A DNA stretch of 53,006 bases from Lentisphaerota bacterium (lineage in GTDB: Bacteria > Verrucomicrobiota > Kiritimatiellia > RFP12 > JAAYNR01): assembly GCA_016873675.1 (NCBI GenBank), contig VGWG01000008.1:1-53006 (forward strand). Direction: 5' to 3'. Below are positions 32,419 through 39,160 of the stretch, one piece after another; positions within the stretch are counted from its first letter, which is position 1, and every line of letters begins with the position of its first letter. Below the pieces are notes generated by a model. It did no database searches, was not told the DNA's origin, and worked only from the letters and a program-made list of their open reading frames with translations. Made by a program: the position numbers and the translations under genes.

Positions 32419-34446
32419 ATGTCACGCTTGCCCTTCAGCATCGCCGCAACCGCATCCCACTCGGGCGCTCGCGCGGCGGAATTTGAGACCCGGCATGGCC
32501 GGGTTCAGACGCCGGTGTTCATGCCGGTGGGCACGCAGGCCACGGTCAAATGCCAGACCGTGGATTCGCTGCGTGAGGCCGGGTCCAGCGTGCTGCTGGC
32601 CAACACCTACCACCTCATGTTGCGCCCCGGCGCAGCCGTATTTGAGCAATTCGGGGGCATTCACCGCTTCATGCAGTGGGATCGCCCGGTGCTGACCGAC
32701 TCCGGCGGCTACCAGATTTATTCCATGCCGCAGGATTGCCGGCTCACCGAGGCAGGCGCGCAGTTTCAGAGTTATATTGACGGGCGCTGGGTCCTGCTCT
32801 CCCCGGAGACCAGCATCGCCATGCAGCGGGTGATCGACAGCGACATCATGATGCCGCTGGATCACTGCATTTCGTCCACGTCACCCCGCGCCGAAGCCGA
32901 ATCCGCGATGGCGCGAACGCACCGCTGGGCGCTGCGAAGCCTGGAGGCGCGCGGCGATTCGCCGCAGGCGCTGTTCGGCATTGTGCAGGGCGCGGCATTT
33001 CCCGACCTGCGCGAGGCCAGCTCCGCCTATTTGACCAGCCTGCCGTTCGATGGCTTTGCGGTCGGCGGCCTCGCCGTGGGCGAGACGCGGGAGCAGCGCG
33101 AGGATCTGACCGCCGCCGCCACCGCCGGTCTGCCGCATGACCGGCCCCGCTACCTGATGGGCGTCGGCACGCCGGTGGATGTGCTCGAGGCGGTGCATCG
33201 CGGCGTGGACATGTTTGACTGCATCATCCCGATCGCGCTCGCTCAGCGCGGCACGGCCTATACCTCGGAAGGCCGCCTGCACATGCGGCGCGGGTGGTAC
33301 CGGCTGCAGGATCAGCCTCTGGATCCGGGCTGCGCGTGCTCGACCTGTCGCCACTATTCACGGGCGTATCTCCACCACCTCTTCAAATCGGATGAAGCGC
33401 TGGGGTGGCATCTGCTGGGACTGCACAACCTCCATTTCTACCATCACCTGACCCGGGAGATCCGGGCGCGCATTGTGGCGGGTGATTTTCTCGCGTACTA
33501 CCGGGCGCAGCGGGAAGCCTTGGCGCGCGTCGATGGCGACTCGCCGGGCGCGCGCCGTCCGCAGCCGCGGCCCGTGCCACGCCTGCGGCTGGGTGACTAC
33601 GAAGTGCAGCGGGCGGAAGCGGGGTTTTCCAGCATTCGCCACTGCAGCTCCGGCGAGGTCATGCATTCCGTCAGCAATCCGGTCGAGGAGTCGCGCCGGC
33701 TGTATGTGGAGCAGTCCGGGCTGACCGGGCGTCTGCGCCTTCCGGAGGCGCCGGAACTGGTGGTGTGGGATGTCGGCCTGGGCGCTGCAACCAACGCGAT
33801 GGGAGCGGTGCGCTGCTGGGAAGCCGCACAGGCAGACGGCCGGCCGATCCGCCCGATGCGGATCATCAGCTTTGAGCGCGACCTCGATTCGCTGCGCCTG
33901 GCCGTTCGCCACGCGGCCCATTTTCCGCATCTGCACCATGCGGCGCCCAGCGCCATTCTCCAACACGCCTGCTGGGCGCATGCCACACGCGGGCTGCACT
34001 GGACCCTGCTGGCGGGTGATTTTAGCGAGCACCTGACGTCGGCACCCCGGCCGGATCTGATTTACTTCGACCCCTTCTCCTACAAGACCGACGGCGCGCT
34101 CTGGACGGCCGCGATGATGGCTCGGATCTTTCAGGCCTCGGCTCCGGGCGAAACCGCGCTCTTCACCTATACCGCCTCCACCGCCATTCGCGCGGCGTTG
34201 CTGGCGGCCGGTTTCTATGTCGCGCGCGGCGTGCCCACCGGACCCAAGGCCGAAACGACGGTGGCGTGTACGCATCCGTCCTGCTTGTCCGTTGCCGGGG
34301 TTGCGGCGCCGCCGCTGCTGGATCATCAGTGGCTGGAGCGCTGGGATCGCAGCGGCGCCCGTTATCCATCCGATATCGCGTCCGACGCACAGACCGAATT
34401 TGCCCGGCAGATCTTCGCCCATCCGCAGTTTGCTGGCCAGACGTAA
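32419..34446 (+). CDS. tgt: queuine tRNA-ribosyltransferase fused to an MnmC-type methyltransferase domain
   Basis: 675 residues. Residues 1-370 are Tgt, which exchanges guanine-34 for preQ1 in tRNAs with GUN anticodons: Asp94 in LTDSGGYQIYSM, nucleophile Asp267 in VDMFDCIIP, and zinc ligands Cys305, Cys307, Cys310, His336. The segment after Asp267 (PIALAQRGTAYTS) differs from the usual PTRNARNG. Residues about 385-655 resemble the SAM-dependent part of MnmC (DUF752): VVWDVGLGAATNAMG (from Val448), LIYFDPFSYKTDGALW, LFTYTASTAIRAALLAAGF. MnmC makes the last step of mnm5U34. Both halves thus act on wobble base 34. The FAD half of MnmC is absent. No stop or frameshift separates the parts. Confidence 0.9.
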   Translation: MSRLPFSIAATASHSGARAAEFETRHGRVQTPVFMPVGTQATVKCQTVDSLREAGSSVLLANTYHLMLRPGAAVFEQFGGIHRFMQWDRPVLTDSGGYQIYSMPQDCRLTEAGAQFQSYIDGRWVLLSPETSIAMQRVIDSDIMMPLDHCISSTSPRAEAESAMARTHRWALRSLEARGDSPQALFGIVQGAAFPDLREASSAYLTSLPFDGFAVGGLAVGETREQREDLTAAATAGLPHDRPRYLMGVGTPVDVLEAVHRGVDMFDCIIPIALAQRGTAYTSEGRLHMRRGWYRLQDQPLDPGCACSTCRHYSRAYLHHLFKSDEALGWHLLGLHNLHFYHHLTREIRARIVAGDFLAYYRAQREALARVDGDSPGARRPQPRPVPRLRLGDYEVQRAEAGFSSIRHCSSGEVMHSVSNPVEESRRLYVEQSGLTGRLRLPEAPELVVWDVGLGAATNAMGAVRCWEAAQADGRPIRPMRIISFERDLDSLRLAVRHAAHFPHLHHAAPSAILQHACWAHATRGLHWTLLAGDFSEHLTSAPRPDLIYFDPFSYKTDGALWTAAMMARIFQASAPGETALFTYTASTAIRAALLAAGFYVARGVPTGPKAETTVACTHPSCLSVAGVAAPPLLDHQWLERWDRSGARYPSDIASDAQTEFARQIFAHPQFAGQT

Positions 34447-34763
34447 GAATGGAGGGCTTCGCGGTCACGTGCCCGCTCGCCCCGAGAATCCCACACCTGG
34501 TATCCGGTTCTCATGACTTCTTCCCCGAAGTAGTGGTGGCGGGAGCGATCATAGCACGCCCCTACCCTGTTGAAACGAAAACGGACATGCATCGCGTTGC
34601 GGATCCGTTTTTTGCATGTCGCATGATTGATTTACACCGAAAAACCTAATAAAAACAGCTTTTCAGGGGTAAAAGTGTGTTTGTAATTGTGTGGGGTTTT
34701 TGCGCCCGTTTTTCATCCTGTTTCAGAGGGTTAAGCCCACACAGAGAAAATCGGTCTGAGAAA
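34447..34763. other. gene-free spacer downstream of tgt
   Basis: 317 bp without a supportable gene, less GC-rich than its surroundings from about 34630 onward. It contains a possible tgt terminator, AAAACGGA (34578-34585) and TCCGTTTT (34604-34611) followed by TT. An alternative, overlapping stem GACATGCA/TGCATGTC (34584-34591 and 34613-34620) shares bases with it, so only one can form. Confidence 0.4.
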
Positions 34764-34810
34764 CAAAAAAGCCCGGTTTTATTGGTGGTTGCCAACAAAA
34801 CCGGGCTTTA
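34764..34810 (-). terminator. rho-independent terminator of tRNA-Pro
   Basis: On the minus strand an 11-bp stem, AGCCCGGTTTT and its complement (34797-34807 and 34770-34780), with a 16-nt loop, followed by TTTTTTGTTT. It is 4 nt from the tRNA CCA end. Confidence 0.9.
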
Positions 34811-34813
34811 AAG

Positions 34814-34890
34814 TGGTCGGGGAGGGGGGATTTGAACCCCCGACTTTTTGGTCCCGAACCAAACGCGCTACCAGGCTGCGCTACTCCCCG
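34814..34890 (-). tRNA. tRNA-Pro (anticodon CGG)
   Basis: 77 nt with encoded CCA. Acceptor CGGGGAG/CTCCCCG, anticodon stem TTTGG/CCAAA with loop TTCGGGA giving CGG, T-loop TTCAAAT. A promoter and a terminator make it a monocistronic unit. Confidence 0.95.
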
Positions 34891-34917
34891 ATGACCTGTG
34901 AGGTCAAGTGGGTTCGT

Positions 34918-34946
34918 ACAATAGCTGAATCTGGCGGTTACGTCAA
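34918..34946 (-). promoter_or_regulatory. promoter of tRNA-Pro
   Basis: On the minus strand TTGACG (34941-34946), a 17-bp spacer and TATTGT (34918-34923), 27 bp before the tRNA. Its -35 box is 17 bp from that of the divergent manA promoter. Confidence 0.75.
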
Positions 34947-34963
34947 AAAGAATCTTTAACTCG

Positions 34964-34992
34964 TTGACCCGTTCGCCTTCTCCCCTTACAAT
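34964..34992 (+). promoter_or_regulatory. promoter of manA
   Basis: TTGACC (34964-34969), a 17-bp spacer and TACAAT (34987-34992). The expected transcription start is near 34999-35001, so the manA ATG at 35003 would be almost at the transcript 5' end. Confidence 0.7.
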
Positions 34993-35002
34993 GATCGGCG
35001 CT

Positions 35003-35983
35003 ATGGACTTCCCCGTTTATCCGCTGGTTTTTAAACCGGCCTACAAGGACTATGTCTGGGGCGGATCCCGCATCGGGTCGGCGTTTGGACGTCAGGGCGT
35101 GCCGCCGATCTGCGCCGAATCGTGGGAGCTGTCGGCCCATCCCGACGGCCTGAGCCGGGTTGCCACCGGCGCGCTCGCCGGCCTCTCCCTCGCGGATCTG
35201 ACCCTGTGCCACGGCGCCGCGCTGGTCGGTGCCCGCGCCCCCGATCCCACCCGCTTTCCTTTGCTCTTCAAGCTGATCGATGCCCGTGATCGGCTCAGCG
35301 TGCAGGTCCACCCCAATGCCGCGACTGCGGCACAGCATGGCGGCGAGCCCAAGACCGAGATGTGGGTGGTTCTGGATAGCGAACCCGGGGCGTTTATTCA
35401 TGTCGGGCTGAAGCCCGGCGTCGGACCGGACGATCTGCGCCGGGCGCTCGAAACGAAACAGGCGGGCGACTGTCTGAACACACTGGCCGTCCAAGCCGGC
35501 GACGCCATCCTGATACCCGGTGGCTTGGTTCACGCGATCGGCGCCGGCTGCCTGATCTATGAGGTCCAGCAGAATTCCAACACCACCTACCGCCTCTATG
35601 ACTGGGACCGCCTCGGCAGCGATGGCCGGCCCCGCCCCCTCCACGTCGCGGAGGCGCTGGCGGTCATTGACTGGACGCTCCCTGCGCCGAAGCTGCTCCG
35701 CGAGGATCCCGCCGGAACGGCGGTTAACGTCTGGCACGACGTCCTGTCCAGCCCGTTCTTCCGCATGCGCCGCATCCGCCTCGAACACTCCGAGACCGTG
35801 ATCCGCGACAGCGGGAGCTTTCAGGCTCTTTTTGTCCATTCTGGCACCGCCTCCGCCACGATCAACGGCGTGACTGTGCCCCTCCCCTGTGGCACGAGCT
35901 GCCTGATTCCGGCGGCAGCTTCCCGCTGCACGATCAGGGCCGATGAACCCGCAAACCTCTTGCTGACCACGTTACCCGTATGA
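35003..35983 (+). CDS. manA: mannose-6-phosphate isomerase, type I, class I
   Basis: 326 residues. Zinc enzyme that interconverts fructose 6-phosphate and mannose 6-phosphate, supplying mannose donors for glycans. Conserved parts: PLVFKPAYKDYVWGG at the start, FPLLFKLIDARDRLSVQVHP, KTEMWVVLD, LIPGGLVHAIGAGCLIYEVQ and NTTYRLYDWDR. The metal ligands fall in the HP and H of those motifs. I chose the ATG at 35003 because the family's first residues follow it directly; an in-frame ATG at 34991 lies inside the -10 box. No Shine-Dalgarno sequence could fit before it. It overlaps the M50 protease start by 4 bp. Confidence 0.93.
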   Translation: MDFPVYPLVFKPAYKDYVWGGSRIGSAFGRQGVPPICAESWELSAHPDGLSRVATGALAGLSLADLTLCHGAALVGARAPDPTRFPLLFKLIDARDRLSVQVHPNAATAAQHGGEPKTEMWVVLDSEPGAFIHVGLKPGVGPDDLRRALETKQAGDCLNTLAVQAGDAILIPGGLVHAIGAGCLIYEVQQNSNTTYRLYDWDRLGSDGRPRPLHVAEALAVIDWTLPAPKLLREDPAGTAVNVWHDVLSSPFFRMRRIRLEHSETVIRDSGSFQALFVHSGTASATINGVTVPLPCGTSCLIPAAASRCTIRADEPANLLLTTLPV

Positions 35984-36768
35984 TCCAATCCTCCTATGAA
36001 ATCGCCCGGCCGTTCGGCATTCCGATCCGGCTGGATATGTCGCTGATCATTTTGCTGTTCTTTTTCGTCAGCGACACGGGTTCCCCGCTCTACGGTCTGG
36101 CAGCGGGCCTCGCGCTGCTGCTGTCAATCACGTTGCATGAATTGGGACACAGTCTGGTGGCCATGGCCTTCGGGTGCCGGGTGCGCGACATCACGCTGAT
36201 GATGATGGGCGGCTGCGCCACGCTCCTGAACATGCCGCGCAAAGCCTGGCAGGAGTTTCTGGTCGCCGCCGCCGGGCCAGCGGTCAGCCTGTCGCTGGGC
36301 CTCTCGGGATTCTGGATGGTCCACCACGTACCCCTTTCTGCCCCTGTGGCTGGCTTCATCTACCACCAGATCGGATGGCTCAATATCGTGCTCTGCATCT
36401 TTAACCTGCTGCCGGCCTTCCCGATGGACGGCGGACGAATCTTTCGCGCGATTCTGCAGCAATTTTTCATGTCGCGCGTCAAGGCCACGTGGATCGCCGC
36501 GCGCGTCGGCCAGTTTGTGGCGTTGCTGATGGCGGTCTCGGTAGGCTACTCCTTTCTGAGCGGGAACGCGCGTGGTTTCATGCTGATCCGCCTGCTCATC
36601 GCCTACACCATCTACCGCGCGGCTGAACGGGAGTATCAATCGGTTCTGGCCGAATCGCGCCAGGATGGGCCGTTCGACGGCTTCAAGGGGCCGCCCGGCG
36701 ACGAGGTGCTCATTTCGCCGCCGCCCTACCGCTCCGGCCGCGAATGGACGGATATCAAACGACTGTGA
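35980..36768 (+). CDS. site-2 protease-like zinc metalloprotease, M50 family
   Basis: 262 residues with about six membrane spans. The intramembrane zinc site is HELGH at residues 53-57, with the second conserved motif NLLPAFPMDGGRIFRAIL (Asp near 149) providing the third ligand. Such proteases cut membrane-bound regulators or substrates within the bilayer. This is the short form without a PDZ or CBS domain visible; the C-terminal 60 residues are hydrophilic and Pro-rich. ATGA overlap with manA, and 4 bp before GT4. Target unknown; the membrane anti-sigma factor elsewhere in the window is one speculative candidate, not linked by position. Confidence 0.88.
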   Translation: MIQSSYEIARPFGIPIRLDMSLIILLFFFVSDTGSPLYGLAAGLALLLSITLHELGHSLVAMAFGCRVRDITLMMMGGCATLLNMPRKAWQEFLVAAAGPAVSLSLGLSGFWMVHHVPLSAPVAGFIYHQIGWLNIVLCIFNLLPAFPMDGGRIFRAILQQFFMSRVKATWIAARVGQFVALLMAVSVGYSFLSGNARGFMLIRLLIAYTIYRAAEREYQSVLAESRQDGPFDGFKGPPGDEVLISPPPYRSGREWTDIKRL

Positions 36769-36772
36769 TGAC

Positions 36773-37918
36773 ATGCCGCACCCCCGATTTGCCTATGACG
36801 CGATGACGCTGCGCAAAGCCTACTCGGGCGTGGAAAACACGATTCACGGGTTTATCCGAGCGTGGGCGGCGCACGGACCGGAGCCGTTGCGTGTCTATGC
36901 GCCCGTCCGCACGCCGCTGCCCGTTCCAGACTCGCCGCAGGTTGACGTGTGCGCGGTCCACCTTCCGGCCTCCTCGCGGCTAGCCCGGATCGTCTGGGAG
37001 CACACGCGACTGCCGCGCCGCCTGCGGCAGGACCAGGCCGCGCTGCTGCACGCGCCCGCCTATGTCGCGCCGCTGGCCGCGCCGTGTCCGGTGGTGCTGA
37101 CGGTGCATGATCTGCACGTCTTCACCCATCCGGCGTGCTGCACCTTCGAGAACCGGCTTTACTACCGTCTCTTCCTCCCCCGCTCGATCCGCCGGGCGGG
37201 AGCGATCATCGTCTACTCGGAACACGTCCGCCGGATCGTCGCGGCGCGCTATCCGGATCAGGCGGATCGCATCGCGCTGATCCCGCCCGGCGTCGATCCC
37301 GATCTGGCTCCGGTCAGCGACCCGGAACGACTGGATGCCGTGCGTGCGGCCTGGCGTCTGCCCGGCCGGTTCATCCTGTTTGTCGGCGATCTCGCCCCGC
37401 GCAAAAACCTGCCGCGTCTGCTGGAGGCCTTCACGCGCCTGATCGCCGAACGGCCTGACCGGCGCGATGTGCACCTGGTGCTCGCCGGGGCGGGGGGGCT
37501 CAACCGCGTGCCGATTGACGCCCTGTGCGCGCGGCTCGGCGTGGCCGGTCGCGTACAGACGCTGGGTTATGTGCCGCGCGCCGATCTCGTGGCGCTGTAC
37601 AGCCTGGCGGCGGTGCTGGCGTTTCCCTCGCTCGATGAAGGGTTCGGACTCCCCGCGCTCGAAGCGCTGGCCTGCGGCTGTCCCGTGGTCTGCACGCCGG
37701 GCGGCGCCTCCGAGATTTGCGGTCCGGCGGCAGCGTGCTGCGATCCGCTCGACATCGCCTCGATCACCCGGGCGCTGGCCGGGCCGCTCGATCATCCCCT
37801 GTCCCGTCCGGCCCGCGCCGAAGCCGGCTTCGCCCGCCTCGCTCGTTACTCGTGGCCCGCCAGCGTGCCCGCCACGGCCGCGCTGTATCGGGAGGTGTGC
37901 GCGCGCACCGGTTACTAG
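36773..37918 (+). CDS. glycosyltransferase family 4 (GT-B) protein
   Basis: 381 residues with a GT-B fold. The N-terminal acceptor domain opens FAYDAMTLRKAYSGVENTI and the donor domain has RFILFVGDLAPRKNLPRLLE, RVQTLGYVPRADLVALY and the retaining-enzyme motif FPSLDEGFGLPALEALACG (E-x7-E). It adds a sugar, perhaps mannose in view of manA two genes upstream, to an envelope glycan. ATG at 36773 follows the M50 stop by 4 bp; the open frame extends upstream into the protease gene. Stop overlaps head-on with the fabG-like gene. Confidence 0.88.
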   Translation: MPHPRFAYDAMTLRKAYSGVENTIHGFIRAWAAHGPEPLRVYAPVRTPLPVPDSPQVDVCAVHLPASSRLARIVWEHTRLPRRLRQDQAALLHAPAYVAPLAAPCPVVLTVHDLHVFTHPACCTFENRLYYRLFLPRSIRRAGAIIVYSEHVRRIVAARYPDQADRIALIPPGVDPDLAPVSDPERLDAVRAAWRLPGRFILFVGDLAPRKNLPRLLEAFTRLIAERPDRRDVHLVLAGAGGLNRVPIDALCARLGVAGRVQTLGYVPRADLVALYSLAAVLAFPSLDEGFGLPALEALACGCPVVCTPGGASEICGPAAACCDPLDIASITRALAGPLDHPLSRPARAEAGFARLARYSWPASVPATAALYREVCARTGY

Positions 37919-38646
37919 ATACAGAGGCCGCCATCCACGGAGAGCACCTGGCCGGTTATGTAGGCGGCGTGCGGCGACAGGAAGAAGCGGATGACGGCGG
38001 CGATCTCGGCGGGTTCGCCGAAGCGGTTCAGGGGGATGGCGGTGAGCTGCTTGGCGCGGCGGGTTTCGGGCATGTCGGCGGTCATGTCGGTGGCGATGAC
38101 CCCGGGTGCCACGGCGTTGACGGTGATCCCGGACGGGGCCAACTCGCGAGCGACGGACTTGGTCAGGCCCAGGAGGCCAGCCTTCGAGGCGCTGTAGGCC
38201 GCGCGCATGAGGTCGCCAAGGAGGGCGGCATCGGACGAGACATAGACGATGCGTCCGCTCCGCTGGCGCATCATGCTGCGGATCACCGCTTTGGTGCAAT
38301 AGAAAGCGCCGTCGAGATTAGTGGCGAGGACGGCGCGCCAGTCCTCCACCGCAGTCATGGCGGTGAACTGCGTGCGGATCACGCCAGCGTTGCAGACCAG
38401 CCCGGTGATCGGGCCAAGCGCGGTCTCGACGGCCTTGACCATCGCGGCGGCCTGGACAGCGTCTGAGACATCGGCGCAGAAGGTCTGGGCGCGGCCGCCG
38501 AGGGCGCGAATTCCGGCCGCGACCGCCTCGGCCTCTTCGGCGCGCGACCGGTAATGAACCGCCACGGTCCAGCCATCGGCGGCCAGGGCCAAGGCTGTGG
38601 CGCGGCCGATGCCGCGGGATGAACCGGTAATCAGGCAGAGGGGCAT
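37915..38646 (-). CDS. short-chain dehydrogenase/reductase, FabG-like
   Basis: 243 residues, classical SDR. NADP-binding TGSSRGIGRATALALAADG, NAG motif (LVCNAGVI), catalytic Ser in VYVSSDAA and Tyr-x3-Lys in AYSASKAGLLGLTKS, then PGVIATDMT and the C-terminal TGQVLSVDGG. FabG-type enzymes reduce 3-oxoacyl-ACP, but many SDRs with this pattern have other substrates. It is the last gene of a minus-strand run beginning with superoxide reductase, 28 bp after the lipoyl protein. Stop TAG is shared head-on with the GT4 gene. Confidence 0.88.
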   Translation of the reverse strand: MPLCLITGSSRGIGRATALALAADGWTVAVHYRSRAEEAEAVAAGIRALGGRAQTFCADVSDAVQAAAMVKAVETALGPITGLVCNAGVIRTQFTAMTAVEDWRAVLATNLDGAFYCTKAVIRSMMRQRSGRIVYVSSDAALLGDLMRAAYSASKAGLLGLTKSVARELAPSGITVNAVAPGVIATDMTADMPETRRAKQLTAIPLNRFGEPAEIAAVIRFFLSPHAAYITGQVLSVDGGLCI

Positions 38647-38674
38647 AACGTGTCCAAGGTTCGGCGGTGCGGGG

Positions 38675-39160
38675 TTAGGTGTTGAGATAGGGCGTCAGGG
38701 CGGCTTCGTCCACCACCTCGACGCCGGTCTCGGCCTGGACGCGGGCAAGGTCGATGCCGTGCTGCTGCGCCAGACGGCGGGCCTTGGGGGTTGCCCGCAC
38801 ACGCGTCGCAGCCAGCGGCTGGGCGGCGGCGGCGGCAGCAGCGGCGGGTGCCGATCCGGTGGCGGACCGGTACGCGGCCAGGAGGGCGGCGTTCGCCGCC
38901 TCGGCGCCCGGGTCGGAAGCGCCCGGGTCGCCGATGATTCCGATGACATAGCCCGACGGGACCACGCTTGGAGGGGCCGCCAAAATGGCGAGCAGGGTTC
39001 CGGAGGCCGGTGCCTCCATGTCAAAGGCGGCCTTGTCGGTGGTCAGTTCGGCAATCGTCTCGCCCGCAACGACGCTGTCACCGAGTCGCTTGCGCCAGGC
39101 GGTAACGGTCACGTCAATGGTATTGGCGTCGAGCTGCGGAATCTGGATACGCGTGGTCAT
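38675..39160 (-). CDS. lipoyl-domain / E3-binding-domain protein without acyltransferase core
   Basis: 161 residues. Residues 1-80 are a biotinyl/lipoyl domain, with the modified Lys43 in ELTTDKAAFDMEAP. An Ala/Pro linker follows, then a peripheral-subunit-binding domain (about residues 120-155: RATPKARRLAQQHGIDL), the E3 contact of 2-oxo-acid dehydrogenase E2 proteins. The catalytic acyltransferase domain (normally another 230 residues with the HxxxDG motif) is absent and the frame ends cleanly. It might tether lipoamide dehydrogenase or act as an accessory carrier. The start overlaps the stop of the giant upstream gene (ATGA). Confidence 0.85.
   Translation of the reverse strand: MTTRIQIPQLDANTIDVTVTAWRKRLGDSVVAGETIAELTTDKAAFDMEAPASGTLLAILAAPPSVVPSGYVIGIIGDPGASDPGAEAANAALLAAYRSATGSAPAAAAAAAAQPLAATRVRATPKARRLAQQHGIDLARVQAETGVEVVDEAALTPYLNT

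Noticed and set aside
34578-34620. Two mutually exclusive hairpins after tgt that could look like an attenuator or riboswitch
   Set aside because: They lie downstream of tgt and ahead of no plus-strand gene until manA, which has its own promoter. A plain terminator is enough.
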